Below are positions 41,648-50,190 of a stretch of DNA of 64,000 bases, piece after piece. The translations under genes and the position numbers were made by a program. Numbering within the stretch: the first letter of the stretch is position 1; each line of letters begins with the position of its first letter. The stretch is from an uncultured Pseudomonadota bacterium (GTDB lineage Bacteria > Pseudomonadota > Alphaproteobacteria > RF32 > CAG-239), in contig CAMRWU010000007.1 in NCBI GenBank assembly GCA_947054505.1, forward strand, positions 1-64,000, written 5' to 3'. The notes under the pieces were generated by a model. The model saw nothing but the letters and a program-made list of their open reading frames with translations, was not told the DNA's origin and made no database searches.

Positions 41648-42817
41648 GTGAAAAACTTTAAATACAACAGTGAAAAAATAAGTTCCGCAATCAAAAATGG
41701 AAGCGTTCAAGCCGCCATATTCGGTTGTGTTGTTATTATGTTTTGCATCGCTGAACATTTCAGTTCGCAAACAAACATCATTTTTCACAGCCTTTTTTAT
41801 ATGCTCAATCTGGCAATTTTTCTCATCCTTTTCTACTTTAACAAAAGCAAGCCGGCCTTTTATGTCCTCTGCACCACAATCAGCTACCTCGCGGTCAATG
41901 CTCTGAAAAATAATTTAGGAGCGAATTTCACCGCTTCTTCAGCCTATCAAAACATCTGTGTTTTCTTAGCAATAAACTTGCTGTTTTTTGCCTGTCTGCC
42001 CAACATTCGTCTGCGTGCCAAACGCAACTTGGGACTACTCATTTTAATATTCGGACAATACAGCCTCGGCGAGCATCTGAGCAACCAAGAATTATCGCTT
42101 AACATATTCTCATCCCCCAACAGTACCTTAAACGGCCTCGCCCTTATCTTGTTCTGCCTGACATCACTGATTTTATTCATCAAGATGACTGTCCGCGGCA
42201 ACTTATCTGACTACAGTTTCTTTTTTTCAATCTGTTGCATTACTTTGGGACTAAGACATTCAGATTCCGCCACGGGATTATCTCTGTTCTTTTTCACCTC
42301 ATCGCTGTTAATTCTGTATTCGCTGGCTCTCAGTCTTTACTTTGAAACCTATAAAGATACGCTAACCGGTTTTTACAGCCGCAATTCATACCTCATACAA
42401 ACAAAAAAATTTCCACTGAAATACAGCATCGGACTAATCAGCATTGATGACTATGACAAATTGGAACGCAACTTCGGACGCAGAGCCAAAAACAATATTG
42501 TCAAGCTCATCGCACACCAAATCAGCGAGCAAGAAAAAGAAGAACCTATTTTCCGTTACACGGAAGACGAATTCATCATCCTGTTCCGCAATGCTGATAA
42601 AAAAGAAACCTTTCAACGTATGGAAGAAATCCGTCGCTCCATCGCATCAGTGTCTTTTTGCTACCACCCGCGCCGCAAACCGATTAAACTGACCGTATCC
42701 GGAGCTGTCTCCGAAAAAAAACGCAGCGATGCAGATTCGTTTGAAGTTTTGCTCCGCGCAGACAAAACATTGCAAAAAACCAGAACTTTCAGCCACAATA
42801 TTACTTCTCAGGCTTAA
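41648..42817 (+). CDS. Membrane protein with a degenerate GGDEF domain
   Basis: A GTG at 41648 is preferred as start because AAGGA stands before it; the in-frame ATG at 41624 directly follows a TATAAT box (41616-41621), which would leave no leader. About 389 residues: seven or eight membrane segments to residue 230, then ETYKDTLTGFYSRNSYL, the start of a GGDEF domain. The catalytic motif is altered: FRYTEDEFIILF stands where RxGGDEFxxL is expected, so both glycines are lost and diguanylate cyclase activity is unlikely. It could sense c-di-GMP or act as an inactive partner. Overlaps the end of lgt by 17 bases. Confidence 0.72.
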   Translation: MKNFKYNSEKISSAIKNGSVQAAIFGCVVIMFCIAEHFSSQTNIIFHSLFYMLNLAIFLILFYFNKSKPAFYVLCTTISYLAVNALKNNLGANFTASSAYQNICVFLAINLLFFACLPNIRLRAKRNLGLLILIFGQYSLGEHLSNQELSLNIFSSPNSTLNGLALILFCLTSLILFIKMTVRGNLSDYSFFFSICCITLGLRHSDSATGLSLFFFTSSLLILYSLALSLYFETYKDTLTGFYSRNSYLIQTKKFPLKYSIGLISIDDYDKLERNFGRRAKNNIVKLIAHQISEQEKEEPIFRYTEDEFIILFRNADKKETFQRMEEIRRSIASVSFCYHPRRKPIKLTVSGAVSEKKRSDADSFEVLLRADKTLQKTRTFSHNITSQA

Positions 42818-43595
42818 AATTTCGATACAAAACCCAAACACCGGCAATCACCAAAGGAACGGAGAGCATCTGCCCCATCGTAATATGCCCGAAAAAGAAG
42901 CCCAATTTAGCATCCGGCTCACGAAATTGTTCCATTAAAATACGAAACACCCCATATAAAACCACAAACACCGAAGATACGGTTCCTTGTTTGGTTCGCA
43001 CGGCTTTAAACTGCCACAACACATTCAAAACAAGTAGCATCAACGCCCCTTCAAAAAAGGCTTCATACAACTGAGACGGATGCCTTGGCAAATAACCTCC
43101 GCTCGGAAAACGAACCGCCCACGGAACATCGGTAACCCGTCCCCACAATTCATCATTAACAAAATTAGCCAACCGCCCAAACAAAATACCGAGAGGCGCA
43201 TATAAAACAATCAAATCCGTCACCCCTAAAAACGGATATTTAATTTTGCGGGCAAACCACCACGTCGCCACAATAACACCGGCCACACCGCCATGAAAAG
43301 ACATCCCGCCTTTCCAAATTTCGAACAAATGCCAAGGTTCAAGCCACATTTGCCGCCCACCATAAAAAATGGCATACCCCAATCGTCCGCCGACAATAAT
43401 CCCCAAAGTCAGATAAAAAACCAAATCCTCAATATGCTGTTTGCTCAGGCCTAAATTATATTTGGCAATCGTTCTGTTGACCAAATACCACCCGCCGACA
43501 ATCCCAAACAAATAAGCCATGGAATACCAACGAATAGCCACTGGCCCGATTGAAAACATAATAGGTGAAACTTCAGGAAAAGGCAGACCGGTCAT
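42801..43595 (-). CDS. lgt: Prolipoprotein diacylglyceryl transferase
   Basis: First step of lipoprotein maturation: transfers diacylglycerol to the lipobox cysteine. 264 residues, seven membrane helices. Motifs: IRWYSMAYLFGIVGGW, GIIVGGRLGYAIFYGG, MSFHGGVAGVI, GRLANFVNDELWGR (the Lgt signature GRxGNFxNxExxG-like) and RHPSQLYEAFFEG. It would process the many lipoproteins in this window. Convergent with the GGDEF-like gene. Confidence 0.96.
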   Translation of the reverse strand: MTGLPFPEVSPIMFSIGPVAIRWYSMAYLFGIVGGWYLVNRTIAKYNLGLSKQHIEDLVFYLTLGIIVGGRLGYAIFYGGRQMWLEPWHLFEIWKGGMSFHGGVAGVIVATWWFARKIKYPFLGVTDLIVLYAPLGILFGRLANFVNDELWGRVTDVPWAVRFPSGGYLPRHPSQLYEAFFEGALMLLVLNVLWQFKAVRTKQGTVSSVFVVLYGVFRILMEQFREPDAKLGFFFGHITMGQMLSVPLVIAGVWVLYRNFKPEK

Positions 43596-43841
43596 ATAAA
43601 ACTCCTCACTAAAAAAATATTTAACATTATATTAAGCGCTGACAAAATATCCACACCTAAAAAAAACACAAAAAAAACAAAACAAACAACCTTTTGTTTT
43701 TACGCAAAAAACAACCAAAAAAGTTATCAACAGCTGTGAATTAAGTGGAAAAGTGCGACTCGGGACTTGTGTTTCACGACTCGGCATTGCAAGCTACTTT
43801 CATAACGCGTGACGTAGTCGTTTTGTTCTGGAGAATTTAGA
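43596..43841. other. AT-rich intergenic region with origin- and cell-cycle-like motifs
   Basis: 246 bases without a gene between the divergent lgt and YbjN genes. It holds TTAA-N7-TTAA (43621-43635), the CtrA consensus; two near matches to the DnaA box (ATATCCACA at 43647-43655 and TTATCAACA at 43724-43732); and two GACTC sites (GANTC, CcrM type) inside a direct repeat CGACTCGG spaced 21 bases (43756 and 43777). In a genome of this composition single hits are expected by chance; the combination is noted, not proven. Confidence 0.35.
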
Positions 43842-44339
43842 ATGTTACCGGCAGAGAATTATGCCCCCACCTATAACCCCATTGACGTGGTTGAAAATAT
43901 ATTTGCCAGCCAATCGTTTGAACTGGAACGCCGCAACATCAATGAAGTTGTGGTCGAAGTTCAAGGCAAATGGAATAATATGCTTCTGTTTTTTGCTTGG
44001 GAAAGCAATATGCGTTGCATGCACATTTCTTGTCTGATGGATATGGAAACCAAAATCGAAGATCGGAGCAAGATTTTTGAACTTTTAGCCTTGGTCAATG
44101 AGGAATTATGGGTCGGCCACTTCTCTTATTGGACAGAACAAAACATTCCCGTATTCAAGCATTCCGTATTCCTTAATAATGGCGAAGACGTTTTTGAAAA
44201 CAAAATCTCGCAAATCATCGATATCGCTATCAAAGAATGTGAAAGAATGTATCCGATTTTCAAGGTTGTGCTAACCAAAGGAATGAACCCCAAAGAAGCC
44301 TTATACCCAATGTTAATGACAACCGTTGGACAAGCATAA
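43842..44339 (+). CDS. YbjN domain protein
   Basis: 165 residues forming the YbjN/sensory-transduction-regulator fold: NPIDVVENIFASQSFELERRNINEVVVEVQGKWNNMLLFFAWE, then LLALVNEELWVGHFSYW and VFKHSVFLN. Similar to chaperone-like and type III secretion chaperone folds. In alphaproteobacteria one copy is nearly universal; function is unclear. No signal peptide. The gene has GGAGAA before the ATG and a strong terminator after it. Confidence 0.86.
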   Translation: MLPAENYAPTYNPIDVVENIFASQSFELERRNINEVVVEVQGKWNNMLLFFAWESNMRCMHISCLMDMETKIEDRSKIFELLALVNEELWVGHFSYWTEQNIPVFKHSVFLNNGEDVFENKISQIIDIAIKECERMYPIFKVVLTKGMNPKEALYPMLMTTVGQA

Positions 44340-44380
44340 ACTCATTATTACCAGACGATAAAGCTCTCATCCGAGCCACA

Positions 44381-44411
44381 AAAAAAGGTGCCTTAACAGC
44401 ACCTTTTTTTC
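44381..44411 (+). terminator. Rho-independent terminator after the YbjN gene
   Basis: An 11-bp stem (AAAAAAGGTGC with GCACCTTTTTT), 7-nt loop and a T run. The A-rich 5' arm allows use from both sides. Confidence 0.9.
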
Positions 44412-44441
44412 CTTTCACCTAAGAAAGAGATTGAACATTTT

Positions 44442-44618
44442 TTACTTGTGTTGCATCCGCTGAGGACGAACCTTCTTTGCTCGTTTTTGAGCAAGGATGG
44501 GAGCGTATTTCTGACAGAAGCGTTTCTTCTGCTCAAACTCGACGGGCGCCACACGCAACGGAGTAACGAAGCGCAATGACTCCGCTACAAAAGCTAAGTA
44601 ATACAAAAATTTTCTCAT
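44442..44618 (-). CDS. Small basic protein, 58 residues, uncertain
   Basis: From the ATG at 44618 the frame reads MRKFLYYLAFVAESLRFVTP... and ends with KVRPQRMQHK before TAA. It has a hydrophobic start and a strongly basic second half (QKRAKKVRPQR), with pI clearly high. The ribosome site is weak, and a longer overlapping frame exists in another phase. It lies 31 bases after the small membrane protein gene on the same strand. I list it because the frame is clean and the composition protein-like; no family recognised. Confidence 0.35.
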   Translation of the reverse strand: MRKFLYYLAFVAESLRFVTPLRVAPVEFEQKKRFCQKYAPILAQKRAKKVRPQRMQHK

Positions 44619-44648
44619 ACCGATTTGTTTTATAGTGAAACATTCCGT

Positions 44649-44855
44649 TTACTTTCGCACTCTGGCGGTTATCTGTCCGGCAACGATAGGTAGCGCCATC
44701 AAAACCAACCACCAATATTCCTTCGCAAGCAAGATATAGCCGAAACAAAGTAAAAAAGCCCCGACACAAAGACACAATTCAATGAACAGCATCTCCCCCA
44801 TTTTTTCCGGCGACAGATTAACCCAAGCCTCATTGCACTCGGAAACAATCGCCAT
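44649..44855 (-). CDS. Small membrane protein, 68 residues
   Basis: From the ATG at 44855 (MAIVSECNEAW), chosen over an ATG eleven codons upstream because AGGGGGT lies right before it. The N-terminal 22 residues are polar, followed by two membrane helices (MLFIELCLCVGAFLLCFGYIL and YWWLVLMALPIVAGQI) and a basic end ARVRK. No family recognised. It stands next to another small membrane protein gene (44931-45221) on the same strand. Confidence 0.6.
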   Translation of the reverse strand: MAIVSECNEAWVNLSPEKMGEMLFIELCLCVGAFLLCFGYILLAKEYWWLVLMALPIVAGQITARVRK

Positions 44856-44930
44856 AACACCCCCTGCTACAACAAACAGGAGATACAAAGTAAGGATAAT
44901 TTACTCCACAACGATAATATTTAAGGGTTA

Positions 44931-45221
44931 TTACTTCTTTTGAAAATATCGTAGTTTCACTCCGATAACCACCGCGGCAACCGCCACTGCCGACACGATT
45001 TGCCACCATATCAGAAGTGAGCAGATTAAAAAAGAGAGAATGATTGCAGCACAAACAAAGGACCCCAGAGCCTGATTAGCCAGATAATCGCTCACCGCAC
45101 CACTTCCATCCCTCTGTTTTTGGATTTTAGAAGCCTCATCCTGCATCAACTTGCGCAGAACAAAAAACAGAGCGACCACCAAAACCACCAACAGCAGCAG
45201 AAAAAAAAGTTCTAGTTTCAT
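44931..45221 (-). CDS. Small membrane protein, 96 residues
   Basis: Two hydrophobic regions: residues 5-23 (LFFLLLLVVLVVALFFVL) and 52-90 (ALGSFVCAAIILSFLICSLLIWWQIVSAVAVAAVVIG), separated by a charged loop KLMQDEASKIQKQRDGSGAVSD. There is no obvious Shine-Dalgarno sequence before the ATG. No family recognised. The upstream region carries an inverted repeat at 45238-45285. Confidence 0.55.
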   Translation of the reverse strand: MKLELFFLLLLVVLVVALFFVLRKLMQDEASKIQKQRDGSGAVSDYLANQALGSFVCAAIILSFLICSLLIWWQIVSAVAVAAVVIGVKLRYFQKK

Positions 45222-45237
45222 AAGATAATAAAATTAA

Positions 45238-45285
45238 TAAGGTAACGAATAATTAGTCTGTTCTTACAAACTAATAACATTACCT
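45238..45285. repeat. Imperfect inverted repeat upstream of the small membrane protein gene
   Basis: Outer arms AAGGTAA and TTACCTT and inner arms ATTAGT and ACTAAT are separated by short mismatched bulges and a 12-nt loop. It lies between the divergent end of mltG-side sequence and the start at 45221; it could be an operator or a leader hairpin. Confidence 0.5.
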
Positions 45286-45298
45286 TACTTTGTCAAGG

Positions 45299-46246
45299 CT
45301 ATCTTTTTTGTCGATAACTCTGCACGTTATGATTATGTTCCTGCAGTGTCACGGCAAAATTATGCCCCCCCTTGCCATTAGCCACAAAATACAAATAATC
45401 GCTCAATTCCGGATTAACCGCCGCGGTGATAGCATCCTTCCCCGGATTGCAAATCGGAGATGGCGGCAAACCATAATAACGATAGGTATTATATGGACTA
45501 TCAATGGATAAATCATTGCGAGTAAGGGGACGTTCCATCTCCTTTTGTCCCAGTGTCAGAGAATAAATAACCGTTGGATCCGTTTGCAATCGCATCCCTT
45601 TTTTAAGACGATTAATAAAAACAGATGCCACCAATCCGCGTTCAGAAGCAATCGACGTCTCTTTTTCAATAATCGATGCCAATACCATCATTTCATCTGC
45701 GGTTTCAATCGGCAATCCGGCCGCCCGTTGCGCCCAAACCTCATCTTTTGCTTTCATCATCGCTTCTCTGGCTCTCAGGACAATACTATCCTTTGTATCT
45801 CCCAATAAAAAGCTGTATGTCTCCGGCAACATCTCACCTTCTTTCGGCATCACGGAAAGACTTCCCGAAAGAGCAGGTTCATTCCTGATAATCTCCAACA
45901 TTTCAAAAGTGGTTAACCCTTCCGGCAGGGTCAACTTATGATAAAAGATTTCACCGGCGGCAATTTTTTGCAAAACTTTTTGCATCGAAAAACCAGCTTC
46001 AAACTGATACTCTCCGGCTTTTAACTTTTTATCCAAACCTTGAAGACGCGCCGCCAAAACAAAAAGCCACGGCTTATCAATAACACCTTTCTCCTGAAGT
46101 TGGCGAGCCACAGATTGAACTCCCACACCGCGAGAAATAACAACATTGAGTGTTTCATTCAAATTCCCCGGATTCACAACCCAACGATAGAGTTGATAAG
46201 AAAACATTCCGGCAACAAAAATCAACAACAACAAAATTTTTTTCAT
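45299..46246 (-). CDS. mltG: Endolytic murein transglycosylase MltG
   Basis: Cuts nascent glycan strands in the inner-membrane periplasmic face and helps set glycan chain length. 315 residues: N-terminal membrane anchor, LysM-like subdomain (VVISRGVGVQSVARQLQEKGVI, LKAGEYQFEAGFSMQKVLQKIAAGE), then the YceG domain with LTLPEGLTTFEM, MLPETYSFLLG, catalytic Glu in LASIIEKETSIASER and the C-terminal motif YNTYRYYGLPPSPICNPG. In many proteobacteria mltG follows fabF directly; here a 2.3-kb gene lies between. Confidence 0.95.
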   Translation of the reverse strand: MKKILLLLIFVAGMFSYQLYRWVVNPGNLNETLNVVISRGVGVQSVARQLQEKGVIDKPWLFVLAARLQGLDKKLKAGEYQFEAGFSMQKVLQKIAAGEIFYHKLTLPEGLTTFEMLEIIRNEPALSGSLSVMPKEGEMLPETYSFLLGDTKDSIVLRAREAMMKAKDEVWAQRAAGLPIETADEMMVLASIIEKETSIASERGLVASVFINRLKKGMRLQTDPTVIYSLTLGQKEMERPLTRNDLSIDSPYNTYRYYGLPPSPICNPGKDAITAAVNPELSDYLYFVANGKGGHNFAVTLQEHNHNVQSYRQKR

Positions 46247-46381
46247 TGGCGTCCTCTATAAAAATACATTTTCCCCCAAGATAACCGTCCCCGAAAATGA
46301 AGTCAATCGCTTCCGCCTTTTACTGACAAATTAATCCCCTAATTTTATTCTTCCTCTCTCATCAATATAAAAAAACACAAA

Positions 46382-46407
46382 GGGTCACCGAGTATAATCG
46401 ATGACCC
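46382..46407 (-). terminator. Terminator after the 758-residue Cys-rich gene
   Basis: On the minus strand GGGTCATCG pairs with CGGTGACCC (one G-T) over 9 bp, loop of 8 nt, followed by TTTGTGTTTTTTTA. It separates this gene from mltG downstream. Confidence 0.75.
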
Positions 46408-46442
46408 AACATACAGAGATCTATCAAACAGAATATTCTCCT

Positions 46443-48719
46443 TTACTTAGATGCAGAAAGCGGACACCCTGCTTTCCCCAAAGCGTAGCGAACAACAACT
46501 TTATGGGTTCCTTCCGGAGTAATTCGGATAACGACATCTTGAATATCTCCTGGGCAGGACGGTATCGCCCCTACCGCTTTTCCATCAATCGAAGCGGAAC
46601 ACCCCGTATGCATATTATTACCGCCCGAATTACCTCTCGTCACCTGTAAATAAGCTTTAACCGTTGTATAAAGAGTTATCTTTTTATCAAATTTCGCTGT
46701 CATTATGTGTTTTCCATCCGAAAAACTTGCATTAGCCGGACATTCAACCGTAGCAGAAGCAAGATAGCTCCCCTGTAAATCTTGAAGTTCAAAATACAAT
46801 TTGGCACTCTCATGAAAACCTCCATCTAAGCCATAAAACTCCACTTCAAATGTAAACTCAACATCTTCATACTCTTTTCCGCTATCAGAACCACTACTTC
46901 CGGAACCATAAATACATTTATAGCATTTTCTTCCATCATCCAACGTTTTAACAACCGTGTTTTTATCTTGAGTATAATAAGTACCGCATTGCCCCTCCAA
47001 AGCTGAACCGCTTGGACACAAACATACATTGCGCAGACAAACACTTTGCTCCAATTTTGTGTCATCCTTTAACATATCACAAGCAGAATGTAATGCACAT
47101 CCATAATGCATGTCTTTTCTATCGGACATTGACGTCCAAACAGTATTATATCCAAGCCCATTGCGAATAATATTTTCAGTATTTCGAGGAGGCATTTCAT
47201 AACCGTTCACAGAACAATATTTATCAGCGCTTTCGTATGTAATAGAACCTGTTCCGCTGGTATGTGTACTTGTATTCCACGGATGAGGGATTACTAAATA
47301 ATAATTTTTATTATAGTAAAATCCATCTTTTCTCTCACCCTTGCTAAAGAGAACATTATTTTGATCGCTATCCGCATAGCCGCCTAATACACACCCTTGT
47401 TTACATTCTGTAAAACAGGTCAGTGATGTATCTTTGGGTACAACTCTTCGACAAAGCTCTTTCGACGCTACAGATGATTGATATCCATAATCATCACATG
47501 TTAATTTTGCACACTGATAGCAAACTGTTCCGGCCGCGGTTGTTGTTGTATTTGCAATTTTTTGTGATGACGTACAAGCTGTCTTGCTATATCCGCTGGC
47601 GCAGGTATCATTTTGGCACAAATAACAAGTCGATCCAGCATCAGTTTGCGTACTCGCCATTTGTTTCTGTGTAGACGTACAAGCTGTCTTGCTATAATCA
47701 GTAGGACAATTGTCATCTTTAGCAGTGCACTTGCCGCAAACTTCACCACCGGATTTTCCACTGGAAAAATAAGTATATTTTTGCGTGTCGGAACATTTCG
47801 TCACTCCTCTGGTATAGTCAGCAGGGCAAGGAACGGCTTCACAAGTTCCATTAGCGAGTTTCCACCCCTCAGAGGTTTTCGCACCGTCAATTTTATACTT
47901 ACTACTGTCACTCGGACATGATGTACAGTTACATCCTTCCGGACATGTACCTGTTAACGGATAATCCCTACACAAAGCAACACATTTGCCCCCGCTCAAA
48001 CTGTAACCATCATTGCAAGTGCATTTGTATTTTTTTGTGCTTCCTGCAGTACAAGTTTCACAAGTTGCATTCTCTAGTTTAGCCGTCAAGTCATAATCAC
48101 TCGGACAATTACATTGCATATATAAAAAGACATCGCCTGTTGCAGTAATGCTAGCAGGGGGAGTTGTTTGGCAATAGCCCCCCGCAACAACAGCAGGAGA
48201 AGAACATCGTGTTCTGACTGAACCATCAAGCATTGAGTTCATCAAATAAACATTTGAATATTTATATTCTGCCGGACATCGACAGTCTTTATAACAGGTT
48301 AAGCCATCTATCGGGCTAACTTCTGTTCCCTCTTTCAGCAAAGGACAACGAGAGACATAACCAAAATCAGTACAAGAAACACATTTCTTATAACAAGTCA
48401 GCCCGGGGATTGGATGTTGAACACCGGTTCCTACGGAACGGGCAGGACAAGAACTCAGCAATCCATAAGTTGCACATGTCCGCTTATTCTTATCATTACC
48501 ACCGTCATTAACACGGCCGACCAAATTACGTTGATAATCAGGCATAAAATAAGTTCTTGCCATCTGAAAAGATGAGCTATTGTCAAAAACAGATTCCGGA
48601 ACTAAGCTGAATTGTGTGTGTGAATTATCTAAAGGAGGCATATCCAAACCAGAAGCTTTTGCATTAAAGCCGTAAACCAAGGCTGAAACACAAATATACA
48701 TCGCCAATAATTTTTTCAT
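46443..48719 (-). CDS. Large secreted cysteine-rich repeat protein of unknown function
   Basis: 758 residues. A signal peptide (ending AKAS, residues 20-23) leads to a long region with many cysteines in repeats: CATYGLLSSCPARS...GLTCYKKC and CTDFGYVSRCPLLK...GLTCYKDC near 80-145, and CPTDYSKTACTSTQK...CYLC and CASGYSKTACTSSQK...CYQC near 340-400. Around 490-560 a segment with ADKYCSVNGYEMPPRNTENI and VWTSMSD recalls DUF1566/lectin-like modules. A Gly/Ser hinge precedes a C-terminal strand-rich domain of 140 residues. No anchor or known family. It sits alone between fabF and mltG with its own terminator, suggesting a late insertion. A surface or adhesion role is inferred. Confidence 0.8.
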   Translation of the reverse strand: MKKLLAMYICVSALVYGFNAKASGLDMPPLDNSHTQFSLVPESVFDNSSSFQMARTYFMPDYQRNLVGRVNDGGNDKNKRTCATYGLLSSCPARSVGTGVQHPIPGLTCYKKCVSCTDFGYVSRCPLLKEGTEVSPIDGLTCYKDCRCPAEYKYSNVYLMNSMLDGSVRTRCSSPAVVAGGYCQTTPPASITATGDVFLYMQCNCPSDYDLTAKLENATCETCTAGSTKKYKCTCNDGYSLSGGKCVALCRDYPLTGTCPEGCNCTSCPSDSSKYKIDGAKTSEGWKLANGTCEAVPCPADYTRGVTKCSDTQKYTYFSSGKSGGEVCGKCTAKDDNCPTDYSKTACTSTQKQMASTQTDAGSTCYLCQNDTCASGYSKTACTSSQKIANTTTTAAGTVCYQCAKLTCDDYGYQSSVASKELCRRVVPKDTSLTCFTECKQGCVLGGYADSDQNNVLFSKGERKDGFYYNKNYYLVIPHPWNTSTHTSGTGSITYESADKYCSVNGYEMPPRNTENIIRNGLGYNTVWTSMSDRKDMHYGCALHSACDMLKDDTKLEQSVCLRNVCLCPSGSALEGQCGTYYTQDKNTVVKTLDDGRKCYKCIYGSGSSGSDSGKEYEDVEFTFEVEFYGLDGGFHESAKLYFELQDLQGSYLASATVECPANASFSDGKHIMTAKFDKKITLYTTVKAYLQVTRGNSGGNNMHTGCSASIDGKAVGAIPSCPGDIQDVVIRITPEGTHKVVVRYALGKAGCPLSASK

Positions 48720-48823
48720 GCTGCACCTCTATATGCTATAGTTCCGGAACTCCCATAACTATAACATAAAAATTAGCAATAGTCAACTATACATTGCATA
48801 GGGAGGACAAAAATAAAACAATA

Positions 48824-48849
48824 AAAAAGCCCGCTGTTGCGGGCTTTTT
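48824..48849 (-). terminator. Rho-independent terminator after fabF
   Basis: An 11-bp stem AAAAAGCCCGC/GCGGGCTTTTT with a TGTT loop, 19 bases after the fabF stop; T run on the minus strand. Confidence 0.93.
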
Positions 48850-48867
48850 CGTATCAAAAAACAATCG

Positions 48868-50145
48868 TTAATCTTCAAACTTTTTGAAAACAACAGAGGA
48901 GTTCGTACCGCCAAAACCGAACGAGTTCGACATTGCGGCCTTAATCTCACGTTTTTTAGCTTTTAACGGAACCAAATCAAAATCAGCCAATTCATCAGCC
49001 GGATCTTCCAGATTCAATGTCGGCGGACATACCTGATCACGAATAGCCAAGATTGAAAAGACAGCTTCAACAGCACCGGCAGCACCCAACAAATGCCCGA
49101 TTGCCGATTTGGTAGATGACATCGAAACATTTTTAATGCCATTATCACCAAACAAACGTTTAACCGCCATTGCTTCCCCGACATCACCGGCCGGTGTTGA
49201 TGTTCCGTGCGCATTAATATAACCGATATCGCTTAATTCAACACCATGTTCTTTGGCATGATCCGCCGCCATTTTCATTGCACGATAGGCACCATCGCCT
49301 GAGGGCGCTGTAATATGATAAGCATCTCCACTCATACCATAGCCGACAACTTCGGCATAGATTTTCGCGCCACGGGCTTTAGCGTGTTCCAGCTCTTCCA
49401 AAACCAACGCACCACTACCTTCACCCATAACAAAACCACTGCGGTTTTTATCCCATGGACGAGAAGCCTTTTCCGGTTGATCATTAAACTCAGAGGTTAC
49501 AGCCTTCATTCTGGCAAAACCGGACAAACCCAAAACATTGACAGCAGATTCGGCACCGCCGGCAACCATCAAATCAGCATCTCCGCGCGCAATCATTGCC
49601 GCAGCATCACCAATCGCATGAGTTCCGGTTGAACAAGCAGTTACACAAGAATGATTCGGCCCTTTCAAGCCATATTTGATAGACAAATTGCCTGAAATGA
49701 GATTAATCAAAACTGACGGAATAAAGAACGGAGAAATTTTTTTCATTCCGACTTCATTAAAAGAAACCGCATTATCATAAATAGATTGCAAACCACCAAT
49801 TCCGGATCCCATCATCACACCGGCACGATATTTTTCTTCTTCTGAGGCATTTTCGGGATTCCATCCGGCATCTTCCAAAGCATCACCACCGGCGGCCATT
49901 CCGTAAAGAATAAACTTATCGTTCTTTTTTTGATCTTTAGGAGCCATAACCGTATCAGGATTAAATTCGTTTTCGCCATCACCCCAAGGCACTTGCCCGG
50001 CGATTGTCACAGGAATGTCTTTAAGATCAACGCCCTCGATTTGACGCACGCCTGATTTTCCATCCAACAGGCTCTGCCAGTTATATTCAACGCCGCGTCC
50101 CAAAGGAGAAACTACGCCCAATCCGGTAACAACAACTCTTCTCAT
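48868..50145 (-). CDS. fabF: 3-oxoacyl-[acyl-carrier-protein] synthase II
   Basis: Elongating condensing enzyme of type II fatty-acid synthesis. 425 residues starting RRVVVTGLGVVSPLG. The catalytic Cys171 lies in CVTACSTGTHAIG, and the two catalytic histidines in INAHGTSTPAGD and STKSAIGHLLGAAGAVE. NSFGFGGTNSSVVF is the C-terminal glycine motif. Follows acpP by 95 bases, with a hairpin in between. Confidence 0.97.
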   Translation of the reverse strand: MRRVVVTGLGVVSPLGRGVEYNWQSLLDGKSGVRQIEGVDLKDIPVTIAGQVPWGDGENEFNPDTVMAPKDQKKNDKFILYGMAAGGDALEDAGWNPENASEEEKYRAGVMMGSGIGGLQSIYDNAVSFNEVGMKKISPFFIPSVLINLISGNLSIKYGLKGPNHSCVTACSTGTHAIGDAAAMIARGDADLMVAGGAESAVNVLGLSGFARMKAVTSEFNDQPEKASRPWDKNRSGFVMGEGSGALVLEELEHAKARGAKIYAEVVGYGMSGDAYHITAPSGDGAYRAMKMAADHAKEHGVELSDIGYINAHGTSTPAGDVGEAMAVKRLFGDNGIKNVSMSSTKSAIGHLLGAAGAVEAVFSILAIRDQVCPPTLNLEDPADELADFDLVPLKAKKREIKAAMSNSFGFGGTNSSVVFKKFED

Positions 50146-50190
50146 AAAATTTTCCTCATAAAATTGAATAACTCAATTCTTTTATACAAC

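Noticed and set aside
44533-44775. An 80-codon minus-strand frame ending YSVACGARRV
   Set aside because: It overlaps the better supported small membrane protein gene in another phase and has no ribosome site.
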